This document shows positions 24,758 to 33,788 of a stretch of DNA of 64,000 bases, in pieces. How positions within the stretch are numbered: position 1 is the first letter of the stretch; every line of letters begins with the position of its first letter. This stretch comes from Pseudaminobacter sp040049255 (GTDB taxonomy: Bacteria; Pseudomonadota; Alphaproteobacteria; Rhizobiales; Rhizobiaceae): the NCBI RefSeq assembly GCF_040049255.1, contig NZ_JBDZDR010000001.1:682001-746000 (forward strand), written 5' to 3'. The notes beneath the pieces are model-generated. The model made no database searches. It saw only the letters and a list, made by a program, of their open reading frames with translations, and was not told the origin of the DNA. The translations under genes and the position numbers were made by a program.

Positions 24758-25314
24758 TCCGGTTGCTCCGTGTGGGCGACGACATCCACCCGCACCGGGC
24801 CAAGTCCGTCCAGGAAGCGCCGGGTGCGGCTGCGGTCGAACTTGTCGTCGTCGCTGAAGACGACAAGGAAGAACCTGTCGGAACTCGCCAGATGGAAGCG
24901 GTCCAGATCGAAAAGAGGGTGGTGCAGGCGCGGAAGCCGATTCAGCACGAGCATTGCCCCGATCGCGAACGTGACGGCGAACAGGACGGACAGTTCGAAA
25001 GTGATGAGCATGAAGGCAGGCGTGGCCAGCAGCGGCCGCCCCCCAATGTCGATGGGGAAATCGAGATTGGTGTAGACCTGCATGCCGTAACCAGCCGCCG
25101 CGCCTATAACGGCGCCGGCGAAAGTCGCCCAGGGCACCCGCTGATCATCAAAGCCGAGCGCTTCGCCGAGGCCCTCCACCGGAAATGGGGTGTAGGCTTC
25201 GATCCGCCGATAGCCCGTCTTTCGCGTTCGCCGCACCGCGTCCAGAAGCTGTTCCGGGCGGCTGAACTCGGCCAGCAGCCCAAAACAATCCGTCTGGGGC
25301 GAAGGCTCACGCAT
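24754..25314 (-). CDS. actD: Alternative complex III subunit ActD (DUF3341)
   Basis: A 186-residue membrane protein with two helices (about 75-92 and 120-140). The N-terminal cytoplasmic domain has AEFSRPEQLLDAVRRTRKTGYRRIEAYTPFPVEGL, the DUF3341 hallmark, and the start of its second helix is followed by the typical NRLPRLHHPLFDLDRFHLAS tail. It has no cofactor and tethers the membrane subunits. It overlaps actC by eight bases and actE by four. Confidence 0.9.
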   Translation of the reverse strand: MREPSPQTDCFGLLAEFSRPEQLLDAVRRTRKTGYRRIEAYTPFPVEGLGEALGFDDQRVPWATFAGAVIGAAAGYGMQVYTNLDFPIDIGGRPLLATPAFMLITFELSVLFAVTFAIGAMLVLNRLPRLHHPLFDLDRFHLASSDRFFLVVFSDDDKFDRSRTRRFLDGLGPVRVDVVAHTEQPE

Positions 25315-26644
25315 GCTGCGCGCCCTCCCGTTCCTCGAAAAGCGTCTCCTTGATCTCGAAAGCGGAAATTACCGGCAGGAACCGCACGAAAAGCAGGAAC
25401 GGAGCCAGGAACACGCCCAGCATGCCCGCGAAAAGGCTCCATTCCCAGAAGCTCGGATGATAGTCCCCCCAGGAAGAGACGAGGTAATTGCGGTAAAGCC
25501 CGGTCACCAGCAGCATGTAGCGCTCCAGCCACATTCCGACCGCCACCGACAGGCCGATCAGGAACAGCAGTATCGGGTTGGTCCTCACACCGCGCCACCA
25601 CAGAAGCTGCAGCGGCACGAAGTTGGCCACCACCGCGCCCCAGTAGCTCCAGGCATAGGTGCCCGCCACCCGGCTCATCAGCGTGTCCATCTCCTGGCGA
25701 TCGCCGCCATAGAGCGTGTCAAACACCTCTATGACATAGCCGTAGGCGGTCATGAGCCCGGTCGCGAGCAGCAGCTTTCCAAGCAGGTCGAGATGACGTG
25801 CGGTGACCAGGTTGCCGAGGCCGAGCGCGTGCCGCAGCACCACCGCGATCATCGAAACCACGGCAAAGCCGGAAAACGCCGCCCCCAGCACGAAATAGGG
25901 GGGAAAGACGGTCGAGTTCCAGCCCGGCAGCGGCCCGGCCGCAAACAGCAGCGAGACTTCCGAATGCACCGACACGACCAGCGGCACGGCAATCGCCGCG
26001 GTCAGCCTGTAGGATTGGCGCCAGCGCACCCAGTGCCGCGCCGAGCCCCGCCAGCCGAGCGCGGCGAGCCCGTAGAAGACCTGATACCGCCGCTTCCTTG
26101 CGCGGTCTCGCGTGGCGGCCAGGTCCGGCACGATGCCGATATACCAGAACAGCGCCGAGACGGTCAGGTAGGTCAGCACGGCAAAGAAATCCCAGCTCAG
26201 CGGGCTCTTGAACTGGGGCCATATCGTCATGGTGTTCGGATAAGGCGCCATCCAGTAGAAGAACCACGGACGCCCCAGGTGCAGGATCGGGTAAAGTCCC
26301 GCGCAGATGACGGCGAAAAGCGTCATCGCCTCGGCGAAGCGATTGAGCGAATTGCGCCAATGCGCCTCCAACAGCAGGAGCATCGCCGAGATCAGCGTTC
26401 CGGCATGGCCGATGCCCAGGAACCAGATGTAGTTGGAGATGGCGATGCCCCAGTTGACCGGGATGTTGTTGCCCCAGACTCCGACGCCTCGCCCGAAAAC
26501 CATAGCCGCCGAAGCCAGGAACGTCAGCAGCAGAAGAAGCGAAAATCCGAAACAGATCCACCACGCTCGCGGCTCCGGATAAGCGAGGGGAATTCGCGTG
26601 ACCTCTTCGGTGACCGCAGAGAGCTCGCCTTCGCTGCTGGTCAT
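25307..26644 (-). CDS. actC: Alternative complex III subunit ActC (NrfD/PsrC family)
   Basis: A 445-residue integral membrane protein with about ten helices, the NrfD/PsrC-type quinol-oxidising subunit. Typical segments are NNIPVNWGIAISNYIWFLGIGHAGTL (helix 2 region), ILHLGRPWFFYWMAPYP, and WLERYMLLVTGL. Start ATG 26644 gives an ATGA overlap with actB. The frame continues upstream only as an out-of-frame reading of actB. It contacts the Fe-S domain of ActB and carries the quinol site. Confidence 0.92.
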   Translation of the reverse strand: MTSSEGELSAVTEEVTRIPLAYPEPRAWWICFGFSLLLLLTFLASAAMVFGRGVGVWGNNIPVNWGIAISNYIWFLGIGHAGTLISAMLLLLEAHWRNSLNRFAEAMTLFAVICAGLYPILHLGRPWFFYWMAPYPNTMTIWPQFKSPLSWDFFAVLTYLTVSALFWYIGIVPDLAATRDRARKRRYQVFYGLAALGWRGSARHWVRWRQSYRLTAAIAVPLVVSVHSEVSLLFAAGPLPGWNSTVFPPYFVLGAAFSGFAVVSMIAVVLRHALGLGNLVTARHLDLLGKLLLATGLMTAYGYVIEVFDTLYGGDRQEMDTLMSRVAGTYAWSYWGAVVANFVPLQLLWWRGVRTNPILLFLIGLSVAVGMWLERYMLLVTGLYRNYLVSSWGDYHPSFWEWSLFAGMLGVFLAPFLLFVRFLPVISAFEIKETLFEEREGAQHA

Positions 26645-29502
26645 TTTTGCCCCTCCCTGCCGTCCGGATCTTCCTTGGTTTCGATCCGGGCCAGATAGGT
26701 GGTTCGTGGCCTGGTGTTGGCCTCCTCGAGCAGGCTGTAATTGCGTGTGGTCGCCTTGCGCCGGCTGACTTCGCTTTTGGCATCCAGAATATTGCCGAAC
26801 ACGATCGCCCTGGTCGGGCAGGCCTGCTGGCAGGCGGTCACAACCTCGCCATCCTGGACCGGCCGGCCGGCAATTTGGGCGGAGATCCGTGCCTCGGCGA
26901 TGCGCTGGACGCAGTAGGTGCATTTTTCCATGACGCCGCGGCTGCGCACCGTCACGTCAGGATTGCGCATGGCCTTCACGGATGCGGGATCGTCGCCGGT
27001 ATAGTCGAACCAGTTGAAGCGGCGGACCTTGTAGGGACAGTAGGACGAGCATGTGCGGGTGCCGATGCAGCGATTGTAGACCTGCAGGTTCAGCCCGTCG
27101 AAGCTGTGCACGGCCGCGTTGACCGGGCATCCCATTTCACACGGGGCCTGCTCGCAATGCATGCAGGGAACGGGCTGGAAGTAGGACCGGGGCGCGGCGA
27201 TATCGCCCTCATGATAATGGTCCACCCGCAGCCAGTGCATGTGGCGCCCCTCGGCCACCAGTTCCTTGCCGACCATGGGAACGTTGTTCTCGGCCACGCA
27301 GGCAACCACGCAGGCGCTGCAGCCGGTGCACAGATCGAGATCTATCGACATCCCCCATGACGGGCTTTCCCATGCGCGCTCGGGATAGAGACTCGGGCCG
27401 TGGCTGACCCCTTCGACCTGCTCATGCGCGCGGGCGCTATCGACGGTGCGCACGAAGTCGTAGCCGTCCATGGCCTGGTGAGGCTGGGTGCAAGCGACGG
27501 TCGCGTGTGCGCCCGTCACATCGAGCGAGGCGCCCGTGAGGTGCCACGGTTCCCGCGCGGTGCGGAGCGTGAAGGCGTTATAGCCGAGCCCGCCGGCAAT
27601 CGCGCTTCGAGCGCGGCCATAGCCCAGGGTCAAAGTTATCGTCCCAGGCTCCTGCCCCGGCTGCACCCAGGCCGGCCCGACGATCTCCCTGCCCTGCACT
27701 GACAAGCGCACTTCGTCGCCGTTGGTGATTTTGCGCATCGACGCCAGATGCGGGCTGACCGCGACGACATTGCCCCAGGTGATCGTGCTCAGCGGCTTGG
27801 GCGTTTCCTGCAGCCAGGAATTGTCTGCAAAGCAGCCGTCCCACACCGTGGGGTCCGGCCGCAGCAGAACGGCGAGCTTTTCCGGCTGGTCCGGCTCGAT
27901 TTGAGGGCGCACGGAGCGGTCGACCGGCGCGGCAGAAACCGGGGCGAATGCGCTGTTTTCCACGAAGCCGCGAAAGAGCGCGTCGCGCCAGCGGGCGTCG
28001 AAATCGCTGCCCCAGTTGGCGCGCCATGTGGCCTGCACCAGGTCCCTGTCCGTGCCCGAGCCGCCCGACAGCTTGTCCAGCAGCACATGCGCCGAGCGCA
28101 CGGCATAGAACGGCCGCACCAGAGGTTGCACGATGCTTGCGGTGCCGTCGGCCGAACGCGCGTCGCTCCAGCTTTCCAGTTCGTGCTGGAGCGGCGCATG
28201 CCATTGGCATTGCTCCGCCGTTTCGTCGAAATAAAGCCCGGCGTGCAGCCTGAACGCTACCTTCTGCATCGCTTTGCGAAGGGCCAGGTCCGACGGTGCC
28301 GCGTAGACCGGGTTCACGCCGAGCACGGCCAACGTGTCCACCCGGCCCGCATCCATGTCCTGCACGAGCGCTTCGAGGGATTGTTCCGGGTTCGACGCCG
28401 GCTGGATGATCGGCTCGGTGAAGCCGAGCGTCGTGCCGAACGCGCCAAGCTTCTCGTTGATCAGCAGCCCGTAAGCCTGCAGTTCGGCGCTGTACTGCGC
28501 TCCGACGGAAAGTAGCGCCCGGCCCTGGCTGCCGCGCAGCGCGCGAACGGCCGAAGCGACCCACTCCTTCTCGCGTTCGGAGAGTTGTGCGACGGGACCC
28601 TCAAGACCGAGTTCCCCGCCAATTGCGCTCGCGATTTCCCCGATGCGAGCATGCCGCACGATCAGCCGGTCGTCGGCCTTCGCGCCCGTCAGCGTCGGGG
28701 TCGGTTCAGCCACGAACAACCGGGACACGCCGGAGCCCGCCTGGGAAGCGAGGCGCCGGGTCGACCAGAGATGACTGTTGCTCGCCTGCCGTGGCCCGGG
28801 GCCCAGCAGATCGTCGTCGAGGCTGACGACCACCTCGGTTTGGTCGAGCCTGGCGTGCAGCGCCAGCTCGCGGCCGAACAGCATCTTCGTTGCGGCAGCC
28901 CGGTTGTCTTCGTCAACCGCGTCGAACACGTGCCAGCGCGCCTGCGGCCAACGGGCGAGCAATGCGCCGATCTGCCTGACCAGCGTTGGCGAGGACACCG
29001 GGCCGGTCAGCAGGCGAAACCCTGCCCCCTGGCGCCGGTTCAGTTCTTCGGCGCGCTCCGCGATGGCGGTGTCGAACGCCTGCCAGCTGGTCGGCTGCCC
29101 AAGATGGGCCGGCCCTTGCGACCGCGCGGGATCGTAGAGTCCGAGCAACGCCGCCTGCATGAAGATGTCGGTGGCGCCGCCGGTAAGGGGGTGATCGGGA
29201 TTCCCTTCCAGCTTTACGGGGCGGCCAACATAGGTCTTGCCCAGGACCGGCTGCGCATATCCGGCGAAAGTCAAGGCCGTCGCATACCATTTCGGCTTCC
29301 CGGGCGTGACGGCTTCGGGCGCATTGACATAGGGCAAGGCCATCTCGTCCGGCTCACCGGTGCATCCGCTGGCCAGGGCGAGCGACGCGATCATCGCCTT
29401 CATCATTGCCCTTCGGTCGATTAAGGGTCCGGGCGCCGCAAACGAAGCTTCGACGGTGCCCCCGCCGGTCGGCTTGCCTTGACGTCCCTCTCGCCGTTCC
29501 AT
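26641..29502 (-). CDS. actB: Alternative complex III subunit ActB (molybdopterin-like plus Fe-S fusion)
   Basis: A 953-residue fusion. The N-terminal two-thirds resemble a molybdopterin oxidoreductase catalytic subunit without the cofactor, as known for ActB. The last 250 residues are an HybA/NrfC-like ferredoxin domain with four cysteine clusters: CTGCSACVVAC, CMHCEQAPCEMGC, CIGTRTCSSYC with CPY, and CTYC...CQQACPT. An export signal around DRRAMMKAMIASLALASGC has a twin-arginine pair and a lipobox, so a Tat-exported lipoprotein is likely. It passes electrons from ActC toward the haem subunits on the periplasmic side. Four bases separate it from actA. Confidence 0.92.
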   Translation of the reverse strand: MERREGRQGKPTGGGTVEASFAAPGPLIDRRAMMKAMIASLALASGCTGEPDEMALPYVNAPEAVTPGKPKWYATALTFAGYAQPVLGKTYVGRPVKLEGNPDHPLTGGATDIFMQAALLGLYDPARSQGPAHLGQPTSWQAFDTAIAERAEELNRRQGAGFRLLTGPVSSPTLVRQIGALLARWPQARWHVFDAVDEDNRAAATKMLFGRELALHARLDQTEVVVSLDDDLLGPGPRQASNSHLWSTRRLASQAGSGVSRLFVAEPTPTLTGAKADDRLIVRHARIGEIASAIGGELGLEGPVAQLSEREKEWVASAVRALRGSQGRALLSVGAQYSAELQAYGLLINEKLGAFGTTLGFTEPIIQPASNPEQSLEALVQDMDAGRVDTLAVLGVNPVYAAPSDLALRKAMQKVAFRLHAGLYFDETAEQCQWHAPLQHELESWSDARSADGTASIVQPLVRPFYAVRSAHVLLDKLSGGSGTDRDLVQATWRANWGSDFDARWRDALFRGFVENSAFAPVSAAPVDRSVRPQIEPDQPEKLAVLLRPDPTVWDGCFADNSWLQETPKPLSTITWGNVVAVSPHLASMRKITNGDEVRLSVQGREIVGPAWVQPGQEPGTITLTLGYGRARSAIAGGLGYNAFTLRTAREPWHLTGASLDVTGAHATVACTQPHQAMDGYDFVRTVDSARAHEQVEGVSHGPSLYPERAWESPSWGMSIDLDLCTGCSACVVACVAENNVPMVGKELVAEGRHMHWLRVDHYHEGDIAAPRSYFQPVPCMHCEQAPCEMGCPVNAAVHSFDGLNLQVYNRCIGTRTCSSYCPYKVRRFNWFDYTGDDPASVKAMRNPDVTVRSRGVMEKCTYCVQRIAEARISAQIAGRPVQDGEVVTACQQACPTRAIVFGNILDAKSEVSRRKATTRNYSLLEEANTRPRTTYLARIETKEDPDGREGQK

Positions 29503-29506
29503 TGGG

Positions 29507-30175
29507 TCACCGGTGACAGATGTTGCAGTTGTCGAGCTTGGACGGCTGCAGCCCGTAAGCTTTCACCATCAGCGCGCCGTAGAGCCGGTGTTCTTCGGGC
29601 TGGCTGTCCCACTCGGACCAGTCCATGCGCGTGATGTCGGAAGGCGGGCGCAGATGCGGCGCGGGGTTCCTGTGGCAGTCGAGGCACCATTTCATCTGGA
29701 AGGGCTGTGCACGCGCCATCAAGGGCATCTGGTCCACGCGTCCGTGGCAAGTGACGCACGGCACGCCGCGGGCCAGATGGATCGAATGATTGAAATAGAC
29801 ATAGTCCGGAACCCGCGCGACCCGGCGCCACTCGAGCGGCTTGCCGTCGGCGAGGCTGTCGCGCACGGGCGCCAGCATCGCGGCGTTCGTCCAGATCTGC
29901 GAATGGCAGGTCATGCAGATATGCGTCGCTGGAAGTCCTGCCTCCGCGCTCGTTTCCGCGGAGGTGTGGCAGTAGCTGCAGTCTATGCCCAGGCCGCCGA
30001 CATGGTGCTCGTGACTGAAGGGAACGGGTTGATCACGCACCCAGCCGACGAGCGTCTCATAGCTGGAGCTGGCATATCCCGCAGTGAAGAACGTCACCGT
30101 CACTAGAAGCAAAAGCATCGCCAAAGCAAACGCCCGCAATCGAGTGTCGGCTGACGCCGTAAATATTTGCGGCAT
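29507..30175 (-). CDS. actA: Alternative complex III subunit ActA, pentahaem cytochrome c
   Basis: A 222-residue cytochrome with an N-terminal membrane anchor (about 14-34) and five CxxCH haem sites: CSYCH, CMTCH, CVTCH, CLDCH and CNICH. Five haems match the known ActA of alternative complex III. Several extra histidines (FSHEHHV, FNHSIHLARG) can be the distal ligands. It is the first gene of the 12-gene operon and is preceded by a leader hairpin with the ribosome site in its loop (30178-30202). Confidence 0.93.
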   Translation of the reverse strand: MPQIFTASADTRLRAFALAMLLLLVTVTFFTAGYASSSYETLVGWVRDQPVPFSHEHHVGGLGIDCSYCHTSAETSAEAGLPATHICMTCHSQIWTNAAMLAPVRDSLADGKPLEWRRVARVPDYVYFNHSIHLARGVPCVTCHGRVDQMPLMARAQPFQMKWCLDCHRNPAPHLRPPSDITRMDWSEWDSQPEEHRLYGALMVKAYGLQPSKLDNCNICHR

Positions 30176-30177
30176 GG

Positions 30178-30202
30178 CGAAATCCGCCCTCGTCGGATTT
30201 CG
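30178..30202 (-). promoter_or_regulatory. Leader hairpin with ribosome-binding site in its loop, before actA
   Basis: On the minus strand the sequence reads CGAAATCCG, ACGAGGG, CGGATTTCG, then CC and the actA ATG. The nine-base arms pair perfectly and the loop holds the ribosome site GAGGG. It could gate translation of the whole coupled operon, or be an operator for a DNA-binding regulator. The structure is seen directly; its function is inference. Confidence 0.5.
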
Positions 30203-30206
30203 AATA

Positions 30207-30231
30207 AATTTCTATGCAACCGATTGGTTCC
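30207..30231 (-). promoter_or_regulatory. EcfG/RpoE2-type promoter candidate for the act-cox operon (weak)
   Basis: On the minus strand GGAAC, 18 bases, then TT (GGAAC-N17-ATT), 32 bases before the actA start. The -35 box is exact but the -10 box is only AATT rather than CGTT. It could be a stress promoter or a chance match. Confidence 0.35.
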
Positions 30232-30334
30232 ACGACATTTCAGGCGCCATAGTCGCCGACATGACGTCGATGTCGTTTTTCAACCTGCAGTACGTACCCG
30301 AATTTCAATCCACGTCCTTGGCGAGCCGCGCTCT

Positions 30335-31306
30335 TCAGTGTCCGCCTATCACCGGCAGGATTTCGCCGGTTATGTAGCTGGAGCAGTGAGAGGAAGCGAG
30401 AAAGACGTAGGCCGGCGCAATCTCTTCGGGCTGCGCCGGGCGCTTCATCGGCACCTTGGCCCCGAACTTGGAAACATCCTCGCGCTGCTTGTCAGATGGA
30501 TTGAGCGGCGTCCACACCGGGCCGGGAGCCACCGCGTTCACCCGGATGCCCTGCCCGATGAGATTTGCCGCAAGCGCGCGCGTGAATGCGTGAATTCCGC
30601 CCTTGGTCATCGAATAGTCGATCAGTTCCTTGGAACCCTCGATCCCGGTGACCGACCCCGTATTGACGATCGCCGACCCCGGCGTCATGTGCTCGACCGC
30701 GGCGCGCGCCATGTAGAAATAGCCGTAGAGGTTGGTTTTCACCGTCTGATCGAAATGCTCCGGCGTGAGGTCCTCGAACTCTGCGGCGTGCACTTGGAAG
30801 GCCGCGTTATTGACGAGCACGTCGAGGCGGCCGAACTGCTCGACAGTCTGGGTCACAGCCCGCTGGCAATAGTCCTTGTCCGAAACGTCACCAGGTATCA
30901 GTATGCAGCGGCGGCCTTCCGCTTCCACAGCCTTTTTCGTCTCTGCCGCGTCCTGGTGTTCGTCGAGATAAGAAATCGCTATGTCGGCCCCTTCCCGTGC
31001 AAACAGCACCGCGACGGCCCGTCCTATCCCCGAGTCGCCTCCGGTTATCAAAGCCGCCTTTCCTTCGAGCTTCCTGGACCCGAGATAGTATGGCGCGTTG
31101 TACATCGGCGCCGGTTCGAGCTTTGCCTCCTCTCCCGGCTTTGGCTGGTGCTGCCTGGGAAAGGGCGGCTCCGGGTATCGCCTCGCGCCGGCCTGCATGG
31201 CCCCTTCCTGAGCCTTGTCCTTGCCTTCCTTGTCCGCCGCGGCCACCCGGCCTTGTATGGCTTGTTGCCGCTCGACCGCGGCTTTCGTTCCGTGTTTGCT
31301 GGCCAT
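30335..31306 (-). CDS. SDR-family oxidoreductase (YghA/YhxC-like)
   Basis: A 323-residue short-chain dehydrogenase. An N-terminal extension of about 70 residues (charged, KQHQPKPGEEAK) precedes the Rossmann site TGGDSGIGRAVA, the NNAA motif and catalytic S...Y-SMT-K (SVTGIEGSKELIDYSMTKGG; Y and K of YxxxK). The long tail-first form is typical of the YghA/YhxC group of stress-linked SDRs. The cofactor is NAD(P)H. GAGGTG precedes the ATG, and an EcfG-type promoter lies 72 bases upstream. The substrate is unknown. Confidence 0.88.
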   Translation of the reverse strand: MASKHGTKAAVERQQAIQGRVAAADKEGKDKAQEGAMQAGARRYPEPPFPRQHQPKPGEEAKLEPAPMYNAPYYLGSRKLEGKAALITGGDSGIGRAVAVLFAREGADIAISYLDEHQDAAETKKAVEAEGRRCILIPGDVSDKDYCQRAVTQTVEQFGRLDVLVNNAAFQVHAAEFEDLTPEHFDQTVKTNLYGYFYMARAAVEHMTPGSAIVNTGSVTGIEGSKELIDYSMTKGGIHAFTRALAANLIGQGIRVNAVAPGPVWTPLNPSDKQREDVSKFGAKVPMKRPAQPEEIAPAYVFLASSHCSSYITGEILPVIGGH

Positions 31307-31378
31307 GTTGCACCTCTTCGTCGACCGATCCTCTGGCGGGAAGCCGTCTCCGCTACTTCTCCAGGGCGGACCTTTACT

Positions 31379-31403
31379 AACCGCGCCCCCGAAAGAACGT
31401 TCC
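31379..31403 (-). promoter_or_regulatory. EcfG/RpoE2-type promoter for the SDR gene
   Basis: Minus-strand GGAAC, 16 bases, GGTT (GGAAC-N18-TT). It is 72 bases before the SDR ATG. The -35 box is exact and the spacing fits; the position is slightly far, giving a longer leader. Confidence 0.55.
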
Positions 31404-31468
31404 GCCTTTCGCGGGGTGGGCAGCGAAGGGGAAAGGCCGAGCGAAGCGCCGACGTACCGGACCGGATC

Positions 31469-32365
31469 TCAGTTACTTCGCCGGCTGGCTCGCTTCGCCA
31501 ACGGAACCGCAAACCACAAGAAATAGAGCAGCGCACACAGCGCCAAAGCCCCGACGGCAGCGATCTGGACGTGCCCGGTTGCCCGCTCCAGCGCGACATA
31601 GAAGCCACTTGCTATGCCGACGCCCAGCGGAACCAGCGCGGCCAGAACCATCACGCTGGCCTTCTTGTGGAACTCCTCGCTGTCTTGCCCCGCTTCCACG
31701 AGCCTGTGATAGGTGGCAGGCATCATCAGGATGATTACCGACACCGCCACCGAAACGAGGCCGACAACGTGGACCTTCTGCGATAGCGGCGGCAGCCTGG
31801 CGAAGCCATCCATCAGTGTGGCGACCAGCGCAAAGCCAAGCAGTGTCTGGGCTCCGGGCAGAATGACCCTGGCTTCGGTCAAGACATGATGCACTTTCGT
31901 GGAAACTGACGTCGGCTGGCTGGCCATGGGACGTTCCTTTCGATGCGAGAGAGCCCGCGGCCCCATCCACGCCGCCGCCGCTGCCACCAGCACGACAAGG
32001 CCTATGGCGACGGCGGGGCGCGGCCCGAGGACTGGCGTCAGAGCCACCCCCACGTCTGCGGACAGGGCAAGACAGAACGGTACGAGCGCAACGGCGACGG
32101 CCCTGGTCGCCATCCGCTGCAGGCCGGGAGCATCGCTGCCTTGATAGACTATCTGGTGCTCGCTGCAGGGCATCAAGAGCACGGCGAAGGCAATGATGAG
32201 CAGCGCCAGCGAAAGCATCTTCAGGCCCTGCGCCTCGAACGGCAAATGTTCGTAACCAGGCTCAAGGAAGGAGCGGAATCCAAAACCGATCAAGACCTGG
32301 GTGCCCAGAACCAGGATGCGGCATTCGTCCAGTGCATTCTGGATTTTCGCTTTGAACTCGGTCAT
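31469..32365 (-). CDS. Membrane protein with two DUF6328 repeats
   Basis: A 298-residue protein made of two homologous four-helix halves. The first (residues about 5-125) has ALDECRILVLGTQVLIGFGF and LLMPCSEHQIVY; the second (about 155-270) has VLTEARVILPGAQTLLGFAL and LMMPATYHRLVE. Each half reads like one DUF6328 protein, a family usually present as a single-domain membrane protein of unknown function. A polar linker of about 25 residues joins them. It stands alone between the SDR and the dehydrogenase operon. Confidence 0.78.
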   Translation of the reverse strand: MTEFKAKIQNALDECRILVLGTQVLIGFGFRSFLEPGYEHLPFEAQGLKMLSLALLIIAFAVLLMPCSEHQIVYQGSDAPGLQRMATRAVAVALVPFCLALSADVGVALTPVLGPRPAVAIGLVVLVAAAAAWMGPRALSHRKERPMASQPTSVSTKVHHVLTEARVILPGAQTLLGFALVATLMDGFARLPPLSQKVHVVGLVSVAVSVIILMMPATYHRLVEAGQDSEEFHKKASVMVLAALVPLGVGIASGFYVALERATGHVQIAAVGALALCALLYFLWFAVPLAKRASRRSN

Positions 32366-32543
32366 TCCCAGTCCTCAGCGCCGTTGCCGCGTGGTGGCAC
32401 GAGCGGCGCGGTCCTCCAGCGTTCAAATCAAATGCAGGAGTTTAGGGGACATCCAACGGGAAGATAAAGCCGGACTTCCAGCCAAGACCGCGGATGGCAC
32501 CTGGTTGCCGGCGCTTGCGGCGCATGCCGCCGAACGGGGTGTT

Positions 32544-33788
32544 CTACTGCTCGCTCTTGGGCTCCAGCGCTTTGCGCATGGTCTTGACGGCGTCAGCAGA
32601 TACGGGCGGCGCCGCATTGCCCCAGGCGGCCCGGATGTAGCTCACCACCGCAGCCACCTGCTCGTCCGACAGTTTCCAGTTGAAGGATGGCATCGACATC
32701 GCATTTGGGTCCTGCGATGTCCACGCACCACGACCGCCTTCGAGAACCAGCCGTATCATGCTGCTCGGGTCCTGCGCATGCACCATCGTGCCTCCCTTCA
32801 GGGCCGGGAACAACCCGGGCACGCCCTCGCCCCGGATCTGATGGCACGCGGAACACTGGTCGTAGTAGATGGCCTCGCCCTGGCTTGAGATCCCGTGATC
32901 CGCGGTCGCCTTCTCGGGCGTGCCGGCCTGGCTCGGAAGCGATTTCAGATATTCGGCCATCGCCCGCAGATCGGACTCCTCCATTTTCGAGGTCGAGACC
33001 GAAACCACTTCCGACATGGGCCCGTAGGCAAGCGTGCGCTCGGTGTGGCCGGTCTTGAGGAAACGGACGATGTCGTCCACGCTCCATCTGCCAAGGCCGC
33101 TCCCCATATCCCCCGTCAGGTTCGGCGCGAACCAGTTCTGGATTTGAGACCCCTGATAGCGCTCCGCTTCCTTCACTGCGCCGAAGACGTTCTTCGGGCT
33201 GTGGCAGGCGCCGCAATGACCGAGCCCCTCGACCAGATAGGCGCCGCGGTTCCATTCCGCCGATTTTGCCGGGTCCGGTTGGAAGGTCCCGGGCCGGAAG
33301 AACAAGGTGTTCCATCCGACCATCGCCAGGGACTGGTTCAGCGGCCACACCAAAGTGTTCTCGGGCCGTCTCGACCTTACCGCCGGAAGCGTCAGCAGGT
33401 AGGCATGGATGGCGTCCACATCCTCCCGCGTCACCTTGGTAAACCAGGGATAGGGAAACGCCGGATAAAGTCGGGTGCCGTCTTCGGCTATGCCCTCATG
33501 CATGGCGCGATAGAACTGATCGTCGGTCCACGCCCCAATCCCCGTGTCGGGGTCGGGAGTGACATTGGGCGAATAGATGGTTCCGAATGGAGTTTCTATC
33601 GGGCGGCCGCCGGCGAATGGCTGTCCGCCCTCGGCTGTGTGACATGCAGCGCAGTCGCCAAGGTCCGTCAGGTAGCGGCCACGCTGCTGTTGAGCATATT
33701 CGCCAACATGCGCAAGCCCGGCGGTCAGTGAGGCGAGGGCCAGGGCACCGCCTCCGGCGCAAAGGCCGACAAGCGCGAAGATCCTCAT
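32544..33788 (-). CDS. Triheme cytochrome c subunit of an FAD-dependent dehydrogenase
   Basis: A 414-residue periplasmic cytochrome with a signal peptide and three class I haem domains, each with CxxCH: CAACH (about residue 48), CGACH (about 190) and CSACH (about 320). Three-haem subunits of this length (ADH/GDH subunit II type) accept electrons from GMC dehydrogenases and pass them to quinone or to a cytochrome. Its start at 33788 overlaps the GMC gene as ATGA, so it is translated with the catalytic subunit. The C-terminal 25 residues are a charged tail. Confidence 0.9.
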   Translation of the reverse strand: MRIFALVGLCAGGGALALASLTAGLAHVGEYAQQQRGRYLTDLGDCAACHTAEGGQPFAGGRPIETPFGTIYSPNVTPDPDTGIGAWTDDQFYRAMHEGIAEDGTRLYPAFPYPWFTKVTREDVDAIHAYLLTLPAVRSRRPENTLVWPLNQSLAMVGWNTLFFRPGTFQPDPAKSAEWNRGAYLVEGLGHCGACHSPKNVFGAVKEAERYQGSQIQNWFAPNLTGDMGSGLGRWSVDDIVRFLKTGHTERTLAYGPMSEVVSVSTSKMEESDLRAMAEYLKSLPSQAGTPEKATADHGISSQGEAIYYDQCSACHQIRGEGVPGLFPALKGGTMVHAQDPSSMIRLVLEGGRGAWTSQDPNAMSMPSFNWKLSDEQVAAVVSYIRAAWGNAAPPVSADAVKTMRKALEPKSEQ

